Notes: generated by a model not told the origin, from the letters alone. DNA of 48,327 bases from Saprospiraceae bacterium (GCA_030729925.1 JANQWK010000097.1:1-48327), one strand, 5' to 3'; positions 8,757 through 18,566 are shown, counted from the first letter of the stretch. A program made the numbers and translations.

Positions 8757-9797
8757 TCACCCTTCTTTTTTCAATTTTTTACCCTGTACATAATTGCGCC
8801 ACAAATCCAGGGTAGTGGCCATGTCTTCAGGGAGTTCAGAATCAAAAGACAGCCATTTTCCCGAACGGGGATGCTCAAAACCCAATGATTTGGCGTGCAG
8901 TCCATGTCGGGGCAAGGACTCAAAGCAGCGTTCGACGAAAGACTTGTACTTGCTGAATATCGTACCCTTAACAATCCTGTCCCCGCCATAGCGTTCGTCG
9001 TTGAAAAGCGGGTGTCCAAGGTGTTCCAGGTGAACCCGAATCTGGTGGGTTCGACCGGTTTCGAGGTTACACTGCACCAAACTCACATAATATAATGGCT
9101 CCAGAACCCGAAAATGGGTCACTGCCCACTTGCCGGTTTCCCCATCCGGATAGGCGGCAAATTTTTTCCGATGGCGAGGATCCCTACCGATATGGGCATT
9201 TACAGCACCGGATGGTGGATCCGGTTCGCCCCACACCAAGGCATAGTAAGTGCGTTCGATGGTATGGTAAAAAAACTGTTTCGCCAGGTGCGTCAGGGCA
9301 AAATCAGTTTTGGCGATCAGCATCAGCCCCGAGGTGTTCTTATCTATTCGGTGTACCAGGCCGGGTCTGTCCGGCGCATTGCCCTCCATCAACGGCAGAT
9401 CGCGGAAGTAGTAAGCCAGCCCATTGACCAGGGTACCGGAGCGATGGCCCACACCGGGATGCACCACTAACCCTGCCGGTTTGTTAAGTACCAGCAGATC
9501 CTCATCCTCATATATGATATTGAGCGGCATCTCTTCCGGAACCACGCTCTCCCCTTCAAACGGCGGGTAAGGCAGCACGATGGAAATCTGATCCTTGCCT
9601 TTGACCTTATAATTGGGCTTGATCTCCCTGTCGTTCACCCGCACCGAACCACTACGGATAAGGTTCTGGATGCGATTGCGAGAAACCTTTGCGATGCGTT
9701 CCATCAGGAACTTATCTATCCGCAGTGCCTGCTGCGCCGGATCAACCAAAATGGACTGATGCTCAAAATATTCATCAGTTATTATCTCATTCAACAT
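8757..9797 (-). CDS. rluD: RluD-type 23S rRNA pseudouridine synthase
   Basis: RluA-family pseudouridine synthase of 346 residues, most like RluD, which modifies uridines of helix 69 in 23S rRNA. An S4 RNA-binding domain occupies about residues 24-75. The catalytic motif GLVHRIDKNTSGLMLIAKT holds the essential aspartate D152. The later motif TGRTHQIRVHLEHLGHPLFND is also diagnostic. Length and domain order are normal. The call as RluD rather than RluA/RluC rests on the S4 domain and general pattern, so target specificity is inferred. It is first of a three-gene minus-strand run with DUF1415 and the acyl-CoA reductase. Confidence 0.9.
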   Translation of the reverse strand: MLNEIITDEYFEHQSILVDPAQQALRIDKFLMERIAKVSRNRIQNLIRSGSVRVNDREIKPNYKVKGKDQISIVLPYPPFEGESVVPEEMPLNIIYEDEDLLVLNKPAGLVVHPGVGHRSGTLVNGLAYYFRDLPLMEGNAPDRPGLVHRIDKNTSGLMLIAKTDFALTHLAKQFFYHTIERTYYALVWGEPDPPSGAVNAHIGRDPRHRKKFAAYPDGETGKWAVTHFRVLEPLYYVSLVQCNLETGRTHQIRVHLEHLGHPLFNDERYGGDRIVKGTIFSKYKSFVERCFESLPRHGLHAKSLGFEHPRSGKWLSFDSELPEDMATTLDLWRNYVQGKKLKKEG

Positions 9798-9886
9798 GGT
9801 AAAGTCTGTGTTCCTTGCTATTTTAGTGCCCGTTTACAAGCAGCCTTCAAAGGTCGCTAATTTTTTTTCAAATAATTGGAATAACC

Positions 9887-11083
9887 ATGAAAAATACAAA
9901 AGGGTTCGGAACCACCTGTGTGCATGATCTCCACGATTTTCGCACAACCCGACCGCATCAACTTCCCATATACGCGACCTCCTCTTTTGAATTTGATAGC
10001 CTGGATCAGGGTATCAGTATCTTTCAGGGGCAGGAGCAAGGTCATATCTATGGTCGTTTTGGCAATCCCACCATTGATATGGTGGCAGCAAAGCTTGGTC
10101 AACTCGAAGCACACGGAACCGGGATGGAGGTTTTCTCGCTGTTGACCAGTTCCGGCATGTCGGCGATCAGCACGCTGGGTTTGGCTTTACTCAAAAAAGG
10201 CGATAAGATCCTTACCCAGGGCAACCTCTATGGAGGAACAACCGAGCTTTTTACCCGGATTTTTGGCAATATGGGGGTAGAATTGATCTTGGTCAACCTG
10301 CAGGATATTGATCAGGTTAGGGATCAACTCTCAAAAGATCCACACATCAAAATGGTATATTTTGAAACTCCGGCCAATCCTACGATGGCTTGTGTGGATA
10401 TGGAAGCGCTTGCTACCCTGGCGCACGAATATGGCGCAGTTGCAGTAGCCGACAATACTTTTTGCACTCCGTATTTGCAACAGCCCCTCAAGTTTGGCGT
10501 GGATTATGTGATCCATTCCACCACAAAGTTTCTCAACGGCCACGGCAATTCTGTGGCAGGTGCGATTGTTAGCCCCCACATGGATACCATGCGCGACGTG
10601 GTCTGGAAAGCACTCAAGCTTATTGGGACGAATTGCAATGCCTGGGACGCCTGGCTGATCAACAACGGCCTCAAAACCCTGGAGGTTCGCATGGATCGCC
10701 ACTGTAGCAACGCCATGGAGATTGCCCGTTTTCTGGATCAGCACCCGGCGGTAGAGCGGGTCAACTATACCGGATTACCCGGCCACCCCGATCACCAATT
10801 GGCTTCCCGGCAAATGACCCAACACGGGGGTATGCTGAGTTTTGAACTCGCCGGTGGCCTGGAGGCCGGAAAACAATTCATGAACAACCTCCAGCTTTGT
10901 ACCATGGCTCCTACCCTCGGTGATGTGGATACTCTGATCTTGCATCCGGCCTCCATGTCTCATGCCTTCATACCCAAAGCTATCCGACTGGAAAACGGCA
11001 TTACGGATGGTTTAATCCGAATTTCGGTAGGCATAGAAAATGTTGGGGATATCGTAGCAGACCTGGAGCAATCACTTTTGTAG
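9887..11083 (+). CDS. PLP-dependent trans-sulfuration family enzyme (methionine gamma-lyase / cystathionine synthase type)
   Basis: Cys/Met metabolism PLP enzyme of 398 residues. The PLP-binding lysine is K214 in IHSTTKFLNGHGN, the ring-contacting aspartate is D189 (VADNTFCTPY), and Y115 in the LYGGTT segment is the stacking tyrosine. YGRFGNPT near 55-62 is the phosphate-cup motif from the neighbouring subunit. Overall sequence pattern is nearest the methionine gamma-lyase branch. The residue matching the lyase's active-site Cys116 is glycine (G117), so a synthase or beta/gamma-lyase of other specificity is equally possible. The gene stands alone on the plus strand. Its 3' end overlaps the convergent M48 peptidase gene by 12 nt. 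Confidence 0.85.
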   Translation: MKNTKGFGTTCVHDLHDFRTTRPHQLPIYATSSFEFDSLDQGISIFQGQEQGHIYGRFGNPTIDMVAAKLGQLEAHGTGMEVFSLLTSSGMSAISTLGLALLKKGDKILTQGNLYGGTTELFTRIFGNMGVELILVNLQDIDQVRDQLSKDPHIKMVYFETPANPTMACVDMEALATLAHEYGAVAVADNTFCTPYLQQPLKFGVDYVIHSTTKFLNGHGNSVAGAIVSPHMDTMRDVVWKALKLIGTNCNAWDAWLINNGLKTLEVRMDRHCSNAMEIARFLDQHPAVERVNYTGLPGHPDHQLASRQMTQHGGMLSFELAGGLEAGKQFMNNLQLCTMAPTLGDVDTLILHPASMSHAFIPKAIRLENGITDGLIRISVGIENVGDIVADLEQSLL

Positions 11084-11950
11084 TGCGCTTGCCCAGCCTA
11101 CGGTTTTCCCGGAGGGAGTAACCAGTTTGCCATTGCGAGACATATATATCCCATTGTCTTCACTGCCTTGAAAGCGAATCACAAAGGGATAGCTGGCAGA
11201 GCCATTGGGCTGCATGGTGCCCATTTTGACCCGGTTGCCTTCTTTGACGGCGATGAAACTGTAGTCTTGGGTCAGGAAATAGATGCGGCCAGGATTTTTG
11301 TCGAAACTAACCTGGTACAGCGCGTCTTCCGGGGCATAAGTTGCCACAGATACAAAATTGTCTTTCAGGTAATTGTCTGCTCGCATCCAGCCTGCCTCTA
11401 CCGCCCTCAGCCGATCTTTGGCCGGTGGATGCGTAAGGCTCCCGTAGGGGTTGGCGAGCAGCTGAAGGGCAGATTGTGCTTCAGTCAGCGTAGCACCCAT
11501 TTTGCGCAGCACAAACCCGGAAAATTCATCGGCCTCGAGTTCCATCGCCGGTCTGCTCCCGCTTATCTGCAGGGTGTGGCCGTTGAGGTGGTGTCCAATT
11601 TCGTGCGCCAACACGCTGATCGCCGACCAATCGTGCCGACTGTTCATGCGCATTTCACTGATAAAATTGGGATTGTACAACACATAGCGCTGGGTTCCGA
11701 TGATGGCGGCAGCAGCATTGGGGACGCGGGCGGCCTGAACCACAAAATTAGCCCTCAATCCCATTACCTCCACGATCCTTTCCATCACATCCCGAGCCTC
11801 TTGGTCAGATGCAAAAGCCAACATAGACGGCAACTGAAACAAGGTATCGGGCAGTCCGCAGGAGGCATCCGGGACAATAACATCCTGGGTATGCGCATGC
11901 AGAGACGACAAAAGCAGGGCAAAGCTCAGCAAACCAATCTTCAGGTACAT
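11072..11950 (-). CDS. M48 family metallopeptidase, secreted
   Basis: Zinc peptidase of 292 residues. A signal peptide (about residues 1-21, cleavage near AHTQD) is followed by an M48-type catalytic domain. The zinc site is HEIGH at 116-120, and E139 in ELEADEFSG is the probable third ligand. The C-terminal 90 residues form a beta-rich segment of unknown role. The family includes periplasmic proteases such as BepA and Loi-type enzymes, but this protein is shorter and lacks TPR repeats, so I give no finer name. It is transcribed from its own region between trpA and the PLP enzyme gene. Confidence 0.85.
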   Translation of the reverse strand: MYLKIGLLSFALLLSSLHAHTQDVIVPDASCGLPDTLFQLPSMLAFASDQEARDVMERIVEVMGLRANFVVQAARVPNAAAAIIGTQRYVLYNPNFISEMRMNSRHDWSAISVLAHEIGHHLNGHTLQISGSRPAMELEADEFSGFVLRKMGATLTEAQSALQLLANPYGSLTHPPAKDRLRAVEAGWMRADNYLKDNFVSVATYAPEDALYQVSFDKNPGRIYFLTQDYSFIAVKEGNRVKMGTMQPNGSASYPFVIRFQGSEDNGIYMSRNGKLVTPSGKTVGWASALQK

Positions 11951-12040
11951 GTCTTTTCATTTTGATGATAGTACCCAAACGACAATGCCCCCCCGGAAAA
12001 TTGCCATACCCCTTTTTATTAAATCGTTAAAGTCCCTCTA

Positions 12041-12835
12041 TTATCCGCGAATGCTTTTGACCCAATGGTCAATGGCCTCGGGAAGTGCCGCTTCCGACAA
12101 CCCGCCCAGCAACCGAATAAAGGCACTTCCAATGATCCCTCCCGACGCATAGGCCGAAACAGTTTGAAAGGCTGCACTGTCGGTAATGCCAAACCCAATC
12201 AGACGGGGCTGTTTTAAATCCATACCTCTAATGCGCTGAAAATAAGCCAACTGAATTTCAGTAATTCCACCTGTGGCTCCGGTGACAGCTGCATCCGCCA
12301 CCATATAGATAAAGCCCCTGGTCAGTTCGTCTATTTTCCGAATCCGCTCAGTACCGCTTTGTGGAGAGATCAAAAAGCTAATGCCAAGATCCAGGTCCTC
12401 AAACCAGTCTTTATAGAAATGTTCGTATTCATAGATGGGTAAATCGGGCAGAATTAATCCGTCCACCCCTACTTCCTTACATTTTTCCAGAAACTTGCGC
12501 TCGCCGAATTGCATCACCTGGTTGAAATAGCCCATCAACACCAGGGGAACCTCTACCGTTTTGCGCACTTCGGCAATTTGATCAAACAACAGGGAAAGTT
12601 GCATACCGTTTTTCAAGGCAACCTGTCCGCTTTCCTGGATGGTGGGGCCATCGGCCAGGGGGTCGGAATAAGGCATCCCTACCTCTACCAGATCCACTCC
12701 TGCTTTATCCAAAGCGGCGATGATGGTTCCAGTGCTGTTCAGGTAGGGATAACCTGCGGTAAAATAGACATTCAGGATATTGGTCTGCTTTTCGGCAAAC
12801 AGTCGGGTAATTCTATTCATATTGCCGTTGGTCAA
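12041..12835 (-). CDS. trpA: Tryptophan synthase alpha subunit
   Basis: Tryptophan synthase alpha chain, 264 residues, a TIM barrel that cleaves indole-3-glycerol phosphate to indole, passed by tunnel to TrpB. The motif [20 protein letters not shown] holds the catalytic glutamate and aspartate region (E of VEVG, D of YSDP). GFGI near residue 203 and the [12 protein letters not shown] loop form the phosphate site. Last gene of the trp operon. Its start overlaps the trpB stop (ATGA), the usual translational coupling for a 1:1 complex. I see no clear intrinsic terminator in the 90 nt after it. Confidence 0.97.
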   Translation of the reverse strand: MTNGNMNRITRLFAEKQTNILNVYFTAGYPYLNSTGTIIAALDKAGVDLVEVGMPYSDPLADGPTIQESGQVALKNGMQLSLLFDQIAEVRKTVEVPLVLMGYFNQVMQFGERKFLEKCKEVGVDGLILPDLPIYEYEHFYKDWFEDLDLGISFLISPQSGTERIRKIDELTRGFIYMVADAAVTGATGGITEIQLAYFQRIRGMDLKQPRLIGFGITDSAAFQTVSAYASGGIIGSAFIRLLGGLSEAALPEAIDHWVKSIRG

Positions 12836-14031
12836 AATTGGTCAAGAAATTCAATATAGGTCGCCAGATCTTTATCGCCCCTCCCGGAAAGATTGATCAC
12901 AATCACATCGTCCGGATTGAACGTAAGTTTGTCGAGTGCCGCAAAAGCGTGTGCCGTTTCCAAGGCAGGGATAATCCCCTCGGTGCGCGACAGGTGAAAA
13001 GCGGCATCCATGGCTTCCTGGTCGGTAATACTCACGGCCTCTGCTCTACCCGTTTGGATCAGGTGTGCGTGGAGTGGTCCGATTCCGGGGTAATCCAGAC
13101 CTGCGGAGATCGAGTACGGCTCGATAATTTGTCCGTCAGGAGTTTGCATCAACAGGGTTCGACTTCCATGGATAATCCCTTTGGATCCGAGCACGCTGGT
13201 AGCGGCAGATTCTCCGCTGTCCACGCCATGACCGGCCGCCTCTACTGCAATCAGCCGCACTTGGGGTTTGTCGAGGTAGTGGTAATAACTCCCCGCTGCA
13301 TTGCTGCCCCCACCCACACAAGCGATCACCAAATCCGGATCCGGGCTGCCGGTAACTTCTTGTAACTGCCAGCAGGTTTCTTCACTGATCACCGACTGAA
13401 ACCTCGCCACCATATCCGGATAGGGGTGCGGCCCTACGACCGAACCGATGATATAATGGGTATCAGTGGGGTTGTTGATCCAATCTCGAATCGCTTCATT
13501 GGTCGCATCTTTCAGCGTTTTGCTGCCGCTGGTAGCCGGACGCACCTCCGCGCCCAGCATGCGCATGCGAGCCACATTGGGCGCCTGTCGGGCAATGTCC
13601 ACCTCGCCCATATAAATCACACAGGGCATATCCATCAGGGCGCATACCGTAGCCGTGGCCACACCGTGCTGCCCCGCACCCGTTTCTGCAATAATGCGGG
13701 TTTTGCCAAGGGCTTTTGCCACCAAAATCTGTCCGATGGTGTTGTTTATTTTATGCGCGCCGGTATGATTGAGATCCTCTCTTTTGAGAAAAATCTGAGC
13801 CTTGTACTGTGCAGAAAGCCGTTCGGCCAGGTACAAGGGAGTAGGTCGGCCCACAAAGTCCTTCAGCAACTTATTAAAAGTATCTTGAAAAGCGGGTTGA
13901 GCCATGATCTGCAGGTAATTTTCTTTCAATTCCCGCACATTGGGGTACAGCATTTCCGGGATAAATGCGCCCCCGAATTCACCATAATACCCCTGTTCGT
14001 CCACAGTAATCGGAAAAGATAAAGTAGTCAT
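12832..14031 (-). CDS. trpB: Tryptophan synthase beta subunit
   Basis: Tryptophan synthase beta chain, 399 residues, the PLP enzyme that joins indole to serine. The PLP lysine is K94 in [28 protein letters not shown] follows with the carboxylate-binding loop, and the glycine-rich phosphate site is [15 protein letters not shown]. The full-length match and the [12 protein letters not shown] start identify the TrpB1 type that pairs with TrpA. It lies 3 nt after trpF and overlaps trpA by 4 nt. Confidence 0.97.
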   Translation of the reverse strand: MTTLSFPITVDEQGYYGEFGGAFIPEMLYPNVRELKENYLQIMAQPAFQDTFNKLLKDFVGRPTPLYLAERLSAQYKAQIFLKREDLNHTGAHKINNTIGQILVAKALGKTRIIAETGAGQHGVATATVCALMDMPCVIYMGEVDIARQAPNVARMRMLGAEVRPATSGSKTLKDATNEAIRDWINNPTDTHYIIGSVVGPHPYPDMVARFQSVISEETCWQLQEVTGSPDPDLVIACVGGGSNAAGSYYHYLDKPQVRLIAVEAAGHGVDSGESAATSVLGSKGIIHGSRTLLMQTPDGQIIEPYSISAGLDYPGIGPLHAHLIQTGRAEAVSITDQEAMDAAFHLSRTEGIIPALETAHAFAALDKLTFNPDDVIVINLSGRGDKDLATYIEFLDQF

Positions 14032-14034
14032 AAG

Positions 14035-14718
14035 TCAGGCAGTTTTTGCTTTCAGGTGATGAATAAATTGATGCAGTGCGTCCAGGTTTTTCAGTCCCGG
14101 GCGCGATTCAAAACGACTATTGATATCCACCCCACATAGCAAGGGGTGGTGGAGTTGCAGCAGCGCACCCACATGTTCCGGGCCTATCCCTCCGCTCAGC
14201 AGAAAGGGTTTGCCGGTCTGATAGGTGTCTAACAAGGCCCAATCAAAAGTAGTCCCATTGCCTCCTCTTGCCGCACCTTTCGTATCAAACAGCCAATAAT
14301 CAACCACTTCGTGCATTGGATCATCCGGTGCGGGGAAATCGGTTGCGGAAGCAATAGCTACTGCCTTGATCAACATGGGTTTTGGCAAGCGGGAAGCCTC
14401 ACAGAGGTAAAGGAGTTCCCTGCAGTAGGATACCGATTCGTCTCCGTGGAGCTGCAGGGCCTGTAGCTCGTAGTCCTGGAGCGCATGCAAAACGGTTTCC
14501 AGAGGAGCATTGACAAACACCCCGGTCTTTTTGACTCCTGCCAGCAGTTCCCGGTTACTTTGCAGCCATTCGGGCAAACCTGCAATTTTTCCCGCGTAGC
14601 GGGGTGACTCCGGCACCAGGATAATACCCATAAAGTCCACAGGTAGTCTTGCCAGTTCGGATATTTGTTGCGGGTCTGTCATACCACAAACCTTGATCAG
14701 CCAATTTGCAGGGTTCAT
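14035..14718 (-). CDS. trpF: Phosphoribosylanthranilate isomerase
   Basis: PRA isomerase, 227 residues, a TIM barrel performing the Amadori rearrangement of phosphoribosylanthranilate to CdRP. The start MNPANWLIKVCGMT contains the catalytic cysteine of the KVCGMT motif. The catalytic aspartate is in DTKGAARGGNGTTFDW (first D or the later FDW). The phosphate loops LLSGGI and GVDINSRFE are present. The ATG at 14718 is preferred over the in-frame extension to 14805, which would run back into trpC. Spacing is 5 nt from trpC and 3 nt to trpB. Confidence 0.95.
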   Translation of the reverse strand: MNPANWLIKVCGMTDPQQISELARLPVDFMGIILVPESPRYAGKIAGLPEWLQSNRELLAGVKKTGVFVNAPLETVLHALQDYELQALQLHGDESVSYCRELLYLCEASRLPKPMLIKAVAIASATDFPAPDDPMHEVVDYWLFDTKGAARGGNGTTFDWALLDTYQTGKPFLLSGGIGPEHVGALLQLHHPLLCGVDINSRFESRPGLKNLDALHQFIHHLKAKTA

Positions 14719-14723
14719 CTTCC

Positions 14724-15524
14724 TTATTTTTGCTGGCGCAGGGCCATCATTTCGACAATTAATCCGGCAACCGCCCCTCCCGGGTCGGGTTGTTGCATGA
14801 ACCACTCCCCGATCAAAAAGCCCCGGTATCCTTTTTCGTAAAGCGCATGCAAAATGTCTGCATCGCGAAGTCCGCTTTCCGCCACCTTAACTGCTTCCTC
14901 CGGCAAAACGGGAAACAACGCCAGGCTATGGCCTGCATCCACGGTAAACGTTTTGAGGTTGCGGTTGTTGACGCCAATCAGGTCAATATCGGCGGTAAAT
15001 TTGTCCACCTGATCCGCCGTATGGACTTCCAGCAGGACTTCCATACCGAGATCCTTGGCCTGGCGGGCAAAATCTGCCACTTCTCCGGCGCTGAGGCATT
15101 CGGCTATCAACAGTACCACATCTGCCCCCATAGCCTTTGCTTCGATCAATTGGTAGGCATCTACGATAAAATCTTTACGCAGCATCGGGAGAGTGGTATG
15201 CGCCCTTGCGGACAAAAAGTCGGCTGTGCTGCCGCCAAAAAATTCCGTATCGGTGAGCACCGACAAACCGGATGCGCCCCCTTGTGCATACGCCGGCGCG
15301 ATGACTTCAGGTACTGCTCCCGGGCGTATTTCCCCTTTGGAAGGAGAGCGGCGTTTGAACTCGGCAATGATGCCGGAAGCGGAGTCCGCTCGCAAGGCGG
15401 CCGACAAAGAAACTGGCTGGCGCTGAAAAAGCGGAGATTGTTGCAGCATGGCCTCTGGAAACTGTTCCCTGCGAAGCAGCACCTCCCGTTTTTTTTCTGC
15501 CATAATCTTGTCTAAGATATACAT
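14724..15524 (-). CDS. trpC: Indole-3-glycerol-phosphate synthase
   Basis: IGP synthase, 266 residues, stand-alone and not fused to TrpF as in enterics. It closes the indole ring from CdRP. The start MYILDKIMAEKKREV is typical. Catalytic lysines lie in IIAEFKRRSPSKG (first) and LRKDFIVDAYQ (second), and GVNNRNLKTF and VAESGLR are conserved. The ATG at 15524 avoids overlap with trpD, whose stop is 11 nt upstream. The IAEFKRRSPSKG motif makes the identification firm. Confidence 0.96.
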   Translation of the reverse strand: MYILDKIMAEKKREVLLRREQFPEAMLQQSPLFQRQPVSLSAALRADSASGIIAEFKRRSPSKGEIRPGAVPEVIAPAYAQGGASGLSVLTDTEFFGGSTADFLSARAHTTLPMLRKDFIVDAYQLIEAKAMGADVVLLIAECLSAGEVADFARQAKDLGMEVLLEVHTADQVDKFTADIDLIGVNNRNLKTFTVDAGHSLALFPVLPEEAVKVAESGLRDADILHALYEKGYRGFLIGEWFMQQPDPGGAVAGLIVEMMALRQQK

Positions 15525-15535
15525 CTCTTTGTAAT

Positions 15536-16525
15536 TTATTGGTCTGTCAATTTGTTCCAAACGCGTTGCGCTGCCCCGCTTTCCAAACTTACTCCAGCTT
15601 CGGCAATACAGGCTTCCATGGTTTTTTCCGGACACAGGCACTGTATGGCCAATGCGGCATTGACCATCACGGCCGACTTTTGCGCGAGGGTGCCTTCCTC
15701 TGCCAAAATTTGCCGCAGGATCCGGGCAGAAGCCGCCGCATCCGAGCCACCGCGCAAAGCATCCGGCGAAAGGGTTTCAAAGCCCAGTTCCTCCGGATAA
15801 CAAAGCAGCTCGCTGCTGTTGGTGCGCAACTTAAACGGCCCTGTGAGCGAAGCTTCATCATAGCCGTCCAAGGAATACACCACAGCATATCGTTTTCCAG
15901 CCTCCTGCATGACGTGTGCATACAGGCGCGACAATTCCAGACTGTAAGTGCCGAGCAATTGATGGGAAGGCTGAGCCGGGTTCACCAGCGGCCCGAGAAT
16001 GTTGAAAAATGTGCGGGTAGCCAAATCCCGCCGCACGGGTACTACGGCTTTCAGGGCAGGATGAAACAGGGGGGCATGGAGAAAGCAAATCCCCGCACTG
16101 TCCAACTGCCGCCGAAGGGTATCCGGATCGTTGGTAAAGGTATATCCCATAGCCATGAGTACATCTGAAGAACCCACCGCAGAAGAAACCCCGTAACTGC
16201 CGTGTTTGATCACCCTATAGCCAGCTCCGGCCACCACCAGAGCGGCTGTCGTGGAAATGTTAAAGGCATGTTTGCCGTCGCCCCCGGTACCTACAATATC
16301 TATACTCCCCTCCCCCTCCAGTCCCGGATTCAGGCTCAATTGCAGCAGGGCATCCCTGAAACCGAGCAATTCTTCATGGCCAATTGCCCTCATGTTGAAT
16401 ACCGTTGCAAATGCGGCCACCTGCACATCGGGATACTGCCCGTGTCCGATATCGAGCAACACTTGGCAAGCCTCCTCCCGGGAAAGGTAATCGTGTTCGT
16501 ACAATCTGTTAAGTAGGGCCTTCAT
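15536..16525 (-). CDS. trpD: Anthranilate phosphoribosyltransferase
   Basis: Anthranilate phosphoribosyltransferase, 329 residues, transferring phosphoribose from PRPP to anthranilate. The PRPP site is DIVGTGGDGKHAFNIST, followed by KHGSYGVSSAVGSSDVL. The metal-binding DEAS motif appears as YDEASLTGP. Length is standard and there is no fused glutamine amidotransferase domain (trpG is separate, ending 3 nt upstream). Confidence 0.96.
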   Translation of the reverse strand: MKALLNRLYEHDYLSREEACQVLLDIGHGQYPDVQVAAFATVFNMRAIGHEELLGFRDALLQLSLNPGLEGEGSIDIVGTGGDGKHAFNISTTAALVVAGAGYRVIKHGSYGVSSAVGSSDVLMAMGYTFTNDPDTLRRQLDSAGICFLHAPLFHPALKAVVPVRRDLATRTFFNILGPLVNPAQPSHQLLGTYSLELSRLYAHVMQEAGKRYAVVYSLDGYDEASLTGPFKLRTNSSELLCYPEELGFETLSPDALRGGSDAAASARILRQILAEEGTLAQKSAVMVNAALAIQCLCPEKTMEACIAEAGVSLESGAAQRVWNKLTDQ

Positions 16526-16528
16526 GGT

Positions 16529-17125
16529 TTATACTTTTTCCGTCGCCTCCGACGCATAGTACCTGAAAAAATTGCGCAGGATATCTTTCCCTGCCTCGGT
16601 CATAATGGACTCCGGATGGAACTGCAACCCGTGGATATTGAACTGTTTGTGGCGGAAAGCCATGATCTCTCCTGCATCATCCACAGCCGTTACCTCCAGA
16701 CATTCGGGCAAGTCGGATCGGTTGACTACCCAGGAATGGTACCTACCTCCTTCAAAAACAGGAGGTACTCCTTCAAATAAACGCTCCCCGGCGGATAACA
16801 CTTCTATGGGGGTGGACAGACCGTGTACCACTTGATCCAGGTTTTTCAAACTTGCGCCAAAGGCCTCGCCAATCGCCTGGTGGCCCAGACATACCCCCAG
16901 GATATTTTTATCAGGTCCATATAATTTGAGCAGTTCGGGCATGATACCTGCCTCTTCCGGTACCCCGGGACCCGGCGACAAAATGATCGTATCATAGCCG
17001 GCCACCTCTTCCAGGTCAATGGCATCGTTGCGGCGCACGTCCACCCGCGCGTCCAGAATTTCTTCGATGTATTGCACCAGGTTGTAGGTAAAAGAATCGT
17101 AATTGTCCAGCACTAAAATTTTCAT
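16529..17125 (-). CDS. trpG: Anthranilate synthase component II, glutamine amidotransferase
   Basis: Class I glutamine amidotransferase subunit, 198 residues, supplying ammonia to TrpE. The catalytic triad is C79 (GVCLGHQAIGEAFGA), H170 and E172 (LQFHPESIMT). The oxyanion region LSPGPGVPEEAG is intact. Starts 22 nt after trpE. In many bacteria this subunit also serves para-aminobenzoate synthesis, and whether it does here cannot be told from the window. Confidence 0.95.
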   Translation of the reverse strand: MKILVLDNYDSFTYNLVQYIEEILDARVDVRRNDAIDLEEVAGYDTIILSPGPGVPEEAGIMPELLKLYGPDKNILGVCLGHQAIGEAFGASLKNLDQVVHGLSTPIEVLSAGERLFEGVPPVFEGGRYHSWVVNRSDLPECLEVTAVDDAGEIMAFRHKQFNIHGLQFHPESIMTEAGKDILRNFFRYYASEATEKV

Positions 17126-17147
17126 AGGGTATAAAGTTTGGGCTTGA

Positions 17148-18566
17148 CTAAATTTTTTCCGCTTCCAACAGCGCCTTTTTCAAGGCACCCAGCTTGTTGT
17201 TGACTTCCTGCAATTCGTTTTCCGGTACACTCGCGCTCACCACACCTGCACCGGCCTGGTAAAACAGTTCGTGGTTTTTGCTCAAGAAAGAGCGGATCAG
17301 AATCGCTTGGTTCATCTCTCCGTTAAAACCCAGGTAGCCGATGGATCCCCCGTAGAAACCCCGGTTTTGGTTTTCATAGCGATTGATCAGTTCTATCGCC
17401 TTGTATTTTGGTGCACCGGAAAGGGTACCTGCGGGAAAGGTATCTCCAAACACCTGAACCGGGTTGGTGTCCGGGTCAAGGTCCCCTACCACTTTGGAAA
17501 CCAAGTGAATCACGTGGCTAAAAAATTGGATTTCCTTCAATTCCTGCACCCTGATGTTTTTGGCATGTCGCCCCAGGTCGTTGCGAGCCAGATCTACCAG
17601 CATGATGTGCTCGGCATTTTCTTTAGGATCCTTTGACAACTCCAGCGCCTTTTTTACATCTTCCTCTCGATCACCGCTTCTGCGGTAAGTACCGGCAATT
17701 GGATTCACCACCGCCTTTCCATTGCGGATCACCATCTGGGACTCCGGGGAAGAGCCGAAGATCCGGTAAGAACCATAATCGAAGTAGAACAAGTAAGGAG
17801 AAGGATTGATCGAGCGCAGTACCCGGTACACATTAAACTCATCGCCTTTAAAGCGCTGGCGAAACTGTCGGGAAAAGACAATCTGAAACACATCACCAAT
17901 CTGACAATGATGTTTGCCCAGGCGAACCAGCTCCATGAACTCCTCATCACTCAGGTTGCTTTCCTCCTCTCCGATCAGCTCAAAAGGGTAAGTCATTACC
18001 TTCGGATTGCGAATAATCGCTTCCAAACGCCCGAGCTGCGACTCCTCACCTTCCAATTGGTTTTCAATCAGATACATTTCATCCTTAAAATGGTTGATCG
18101 CAATCACCAACCGGTAGAGCGAAAAACGGATATCCGGAATGTCCATGCGGCGCTTGGCCGGGTCAAAGACAAGGGTATCGAAATACCGAACGGCATCGAA
18201 GCCCACGTGCCCAAACAAGCCGTTGAATACCCCGTAAGGACTATCCTCTTGCAAGTTGAACCGCTTTAGGAACTCCTTGAGCCGAGCAGGTACGGTATGG
18301 ACATCTTCCACCGGAAAACGATCGAGCTGTCCGCCGGGCATCAGGCAGTCAATGGTCCCATTTTGCACCTTAAAAGTAGCCAGCGCATCCAGTCCGATAA
18401 ACGAAAAACAATCCTCCTTGCTTCGGAAATCATTGCTCTCCAGCAACACGGGATCCGAAAACTGATCGCGCAGTTTTAAGAACAACGATACCGGGCTGTG
18501 CATATCGGCCAGCATTTTTGTTGCCCGAACCTGAATGGCGATGTTGGTGTCTAAAATTTGAGGCAT
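17148..18566 (-). CDS. trpE: Anthranilate synthase component I
   Basis: Anthranilate synthase large subunit, 472 residues, making anthranilate from chorismate and ammonia. The N-terminal LLES motif (41-44) is the Trp feedback-inhibition site, so end-product inhibition is expected. The chorismate-binding C-terminal half holds IAGTYRRSGDREED, LARNDLGR and the GTLSGAPKYKAIELI motif. The ATG at 18566 is chosen because the extension to 18617 would run through the leader terminator hairpin. First structural gene of the operon, 24 nt downstream of the attenuator. Confidence 0.96.
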   Translation of the reverse strand: MPQILDTNIAIQVRATKMLADMHSPVSLFLKLRDQFSDPVLLESNDFRSKEDCFSFIGLDALATFKVQNGTIDCLMPGGQLDRFPVEDVHTVPARLKEFLKRFNLQEDSPYGVFNGLFGHVGFDAVRYFDTLVFDPAKRRMDIPDIRFSLYRLVIAINHFKDEMYLIENQLEGEESQLGRLEAIIRNPKVMTYPFELIGEEESNLSDEEFMELVRLGKHHCQIGDVFQIVFSRQFRQRFKGDEFNVYRVLRSINPSPYLFYFDYGSYRIFGSSPESQMVIRNGKAVVNPIAGTYRRSGDREEDVKKALELSKDPKENAEHIMLVDLARNDLGRHAKNIRVQELKEIQFFSHVIHLVSKVVGDLDPDTNPVQVFGDTFPAGTLSGAPKYKAIELINRYENQNRGFYGGSIGYLGFNGEMNQAILIRSFLSKNHELFYQAGAGVVSASVPENELQEVNNKLGALKKALLEAEKI

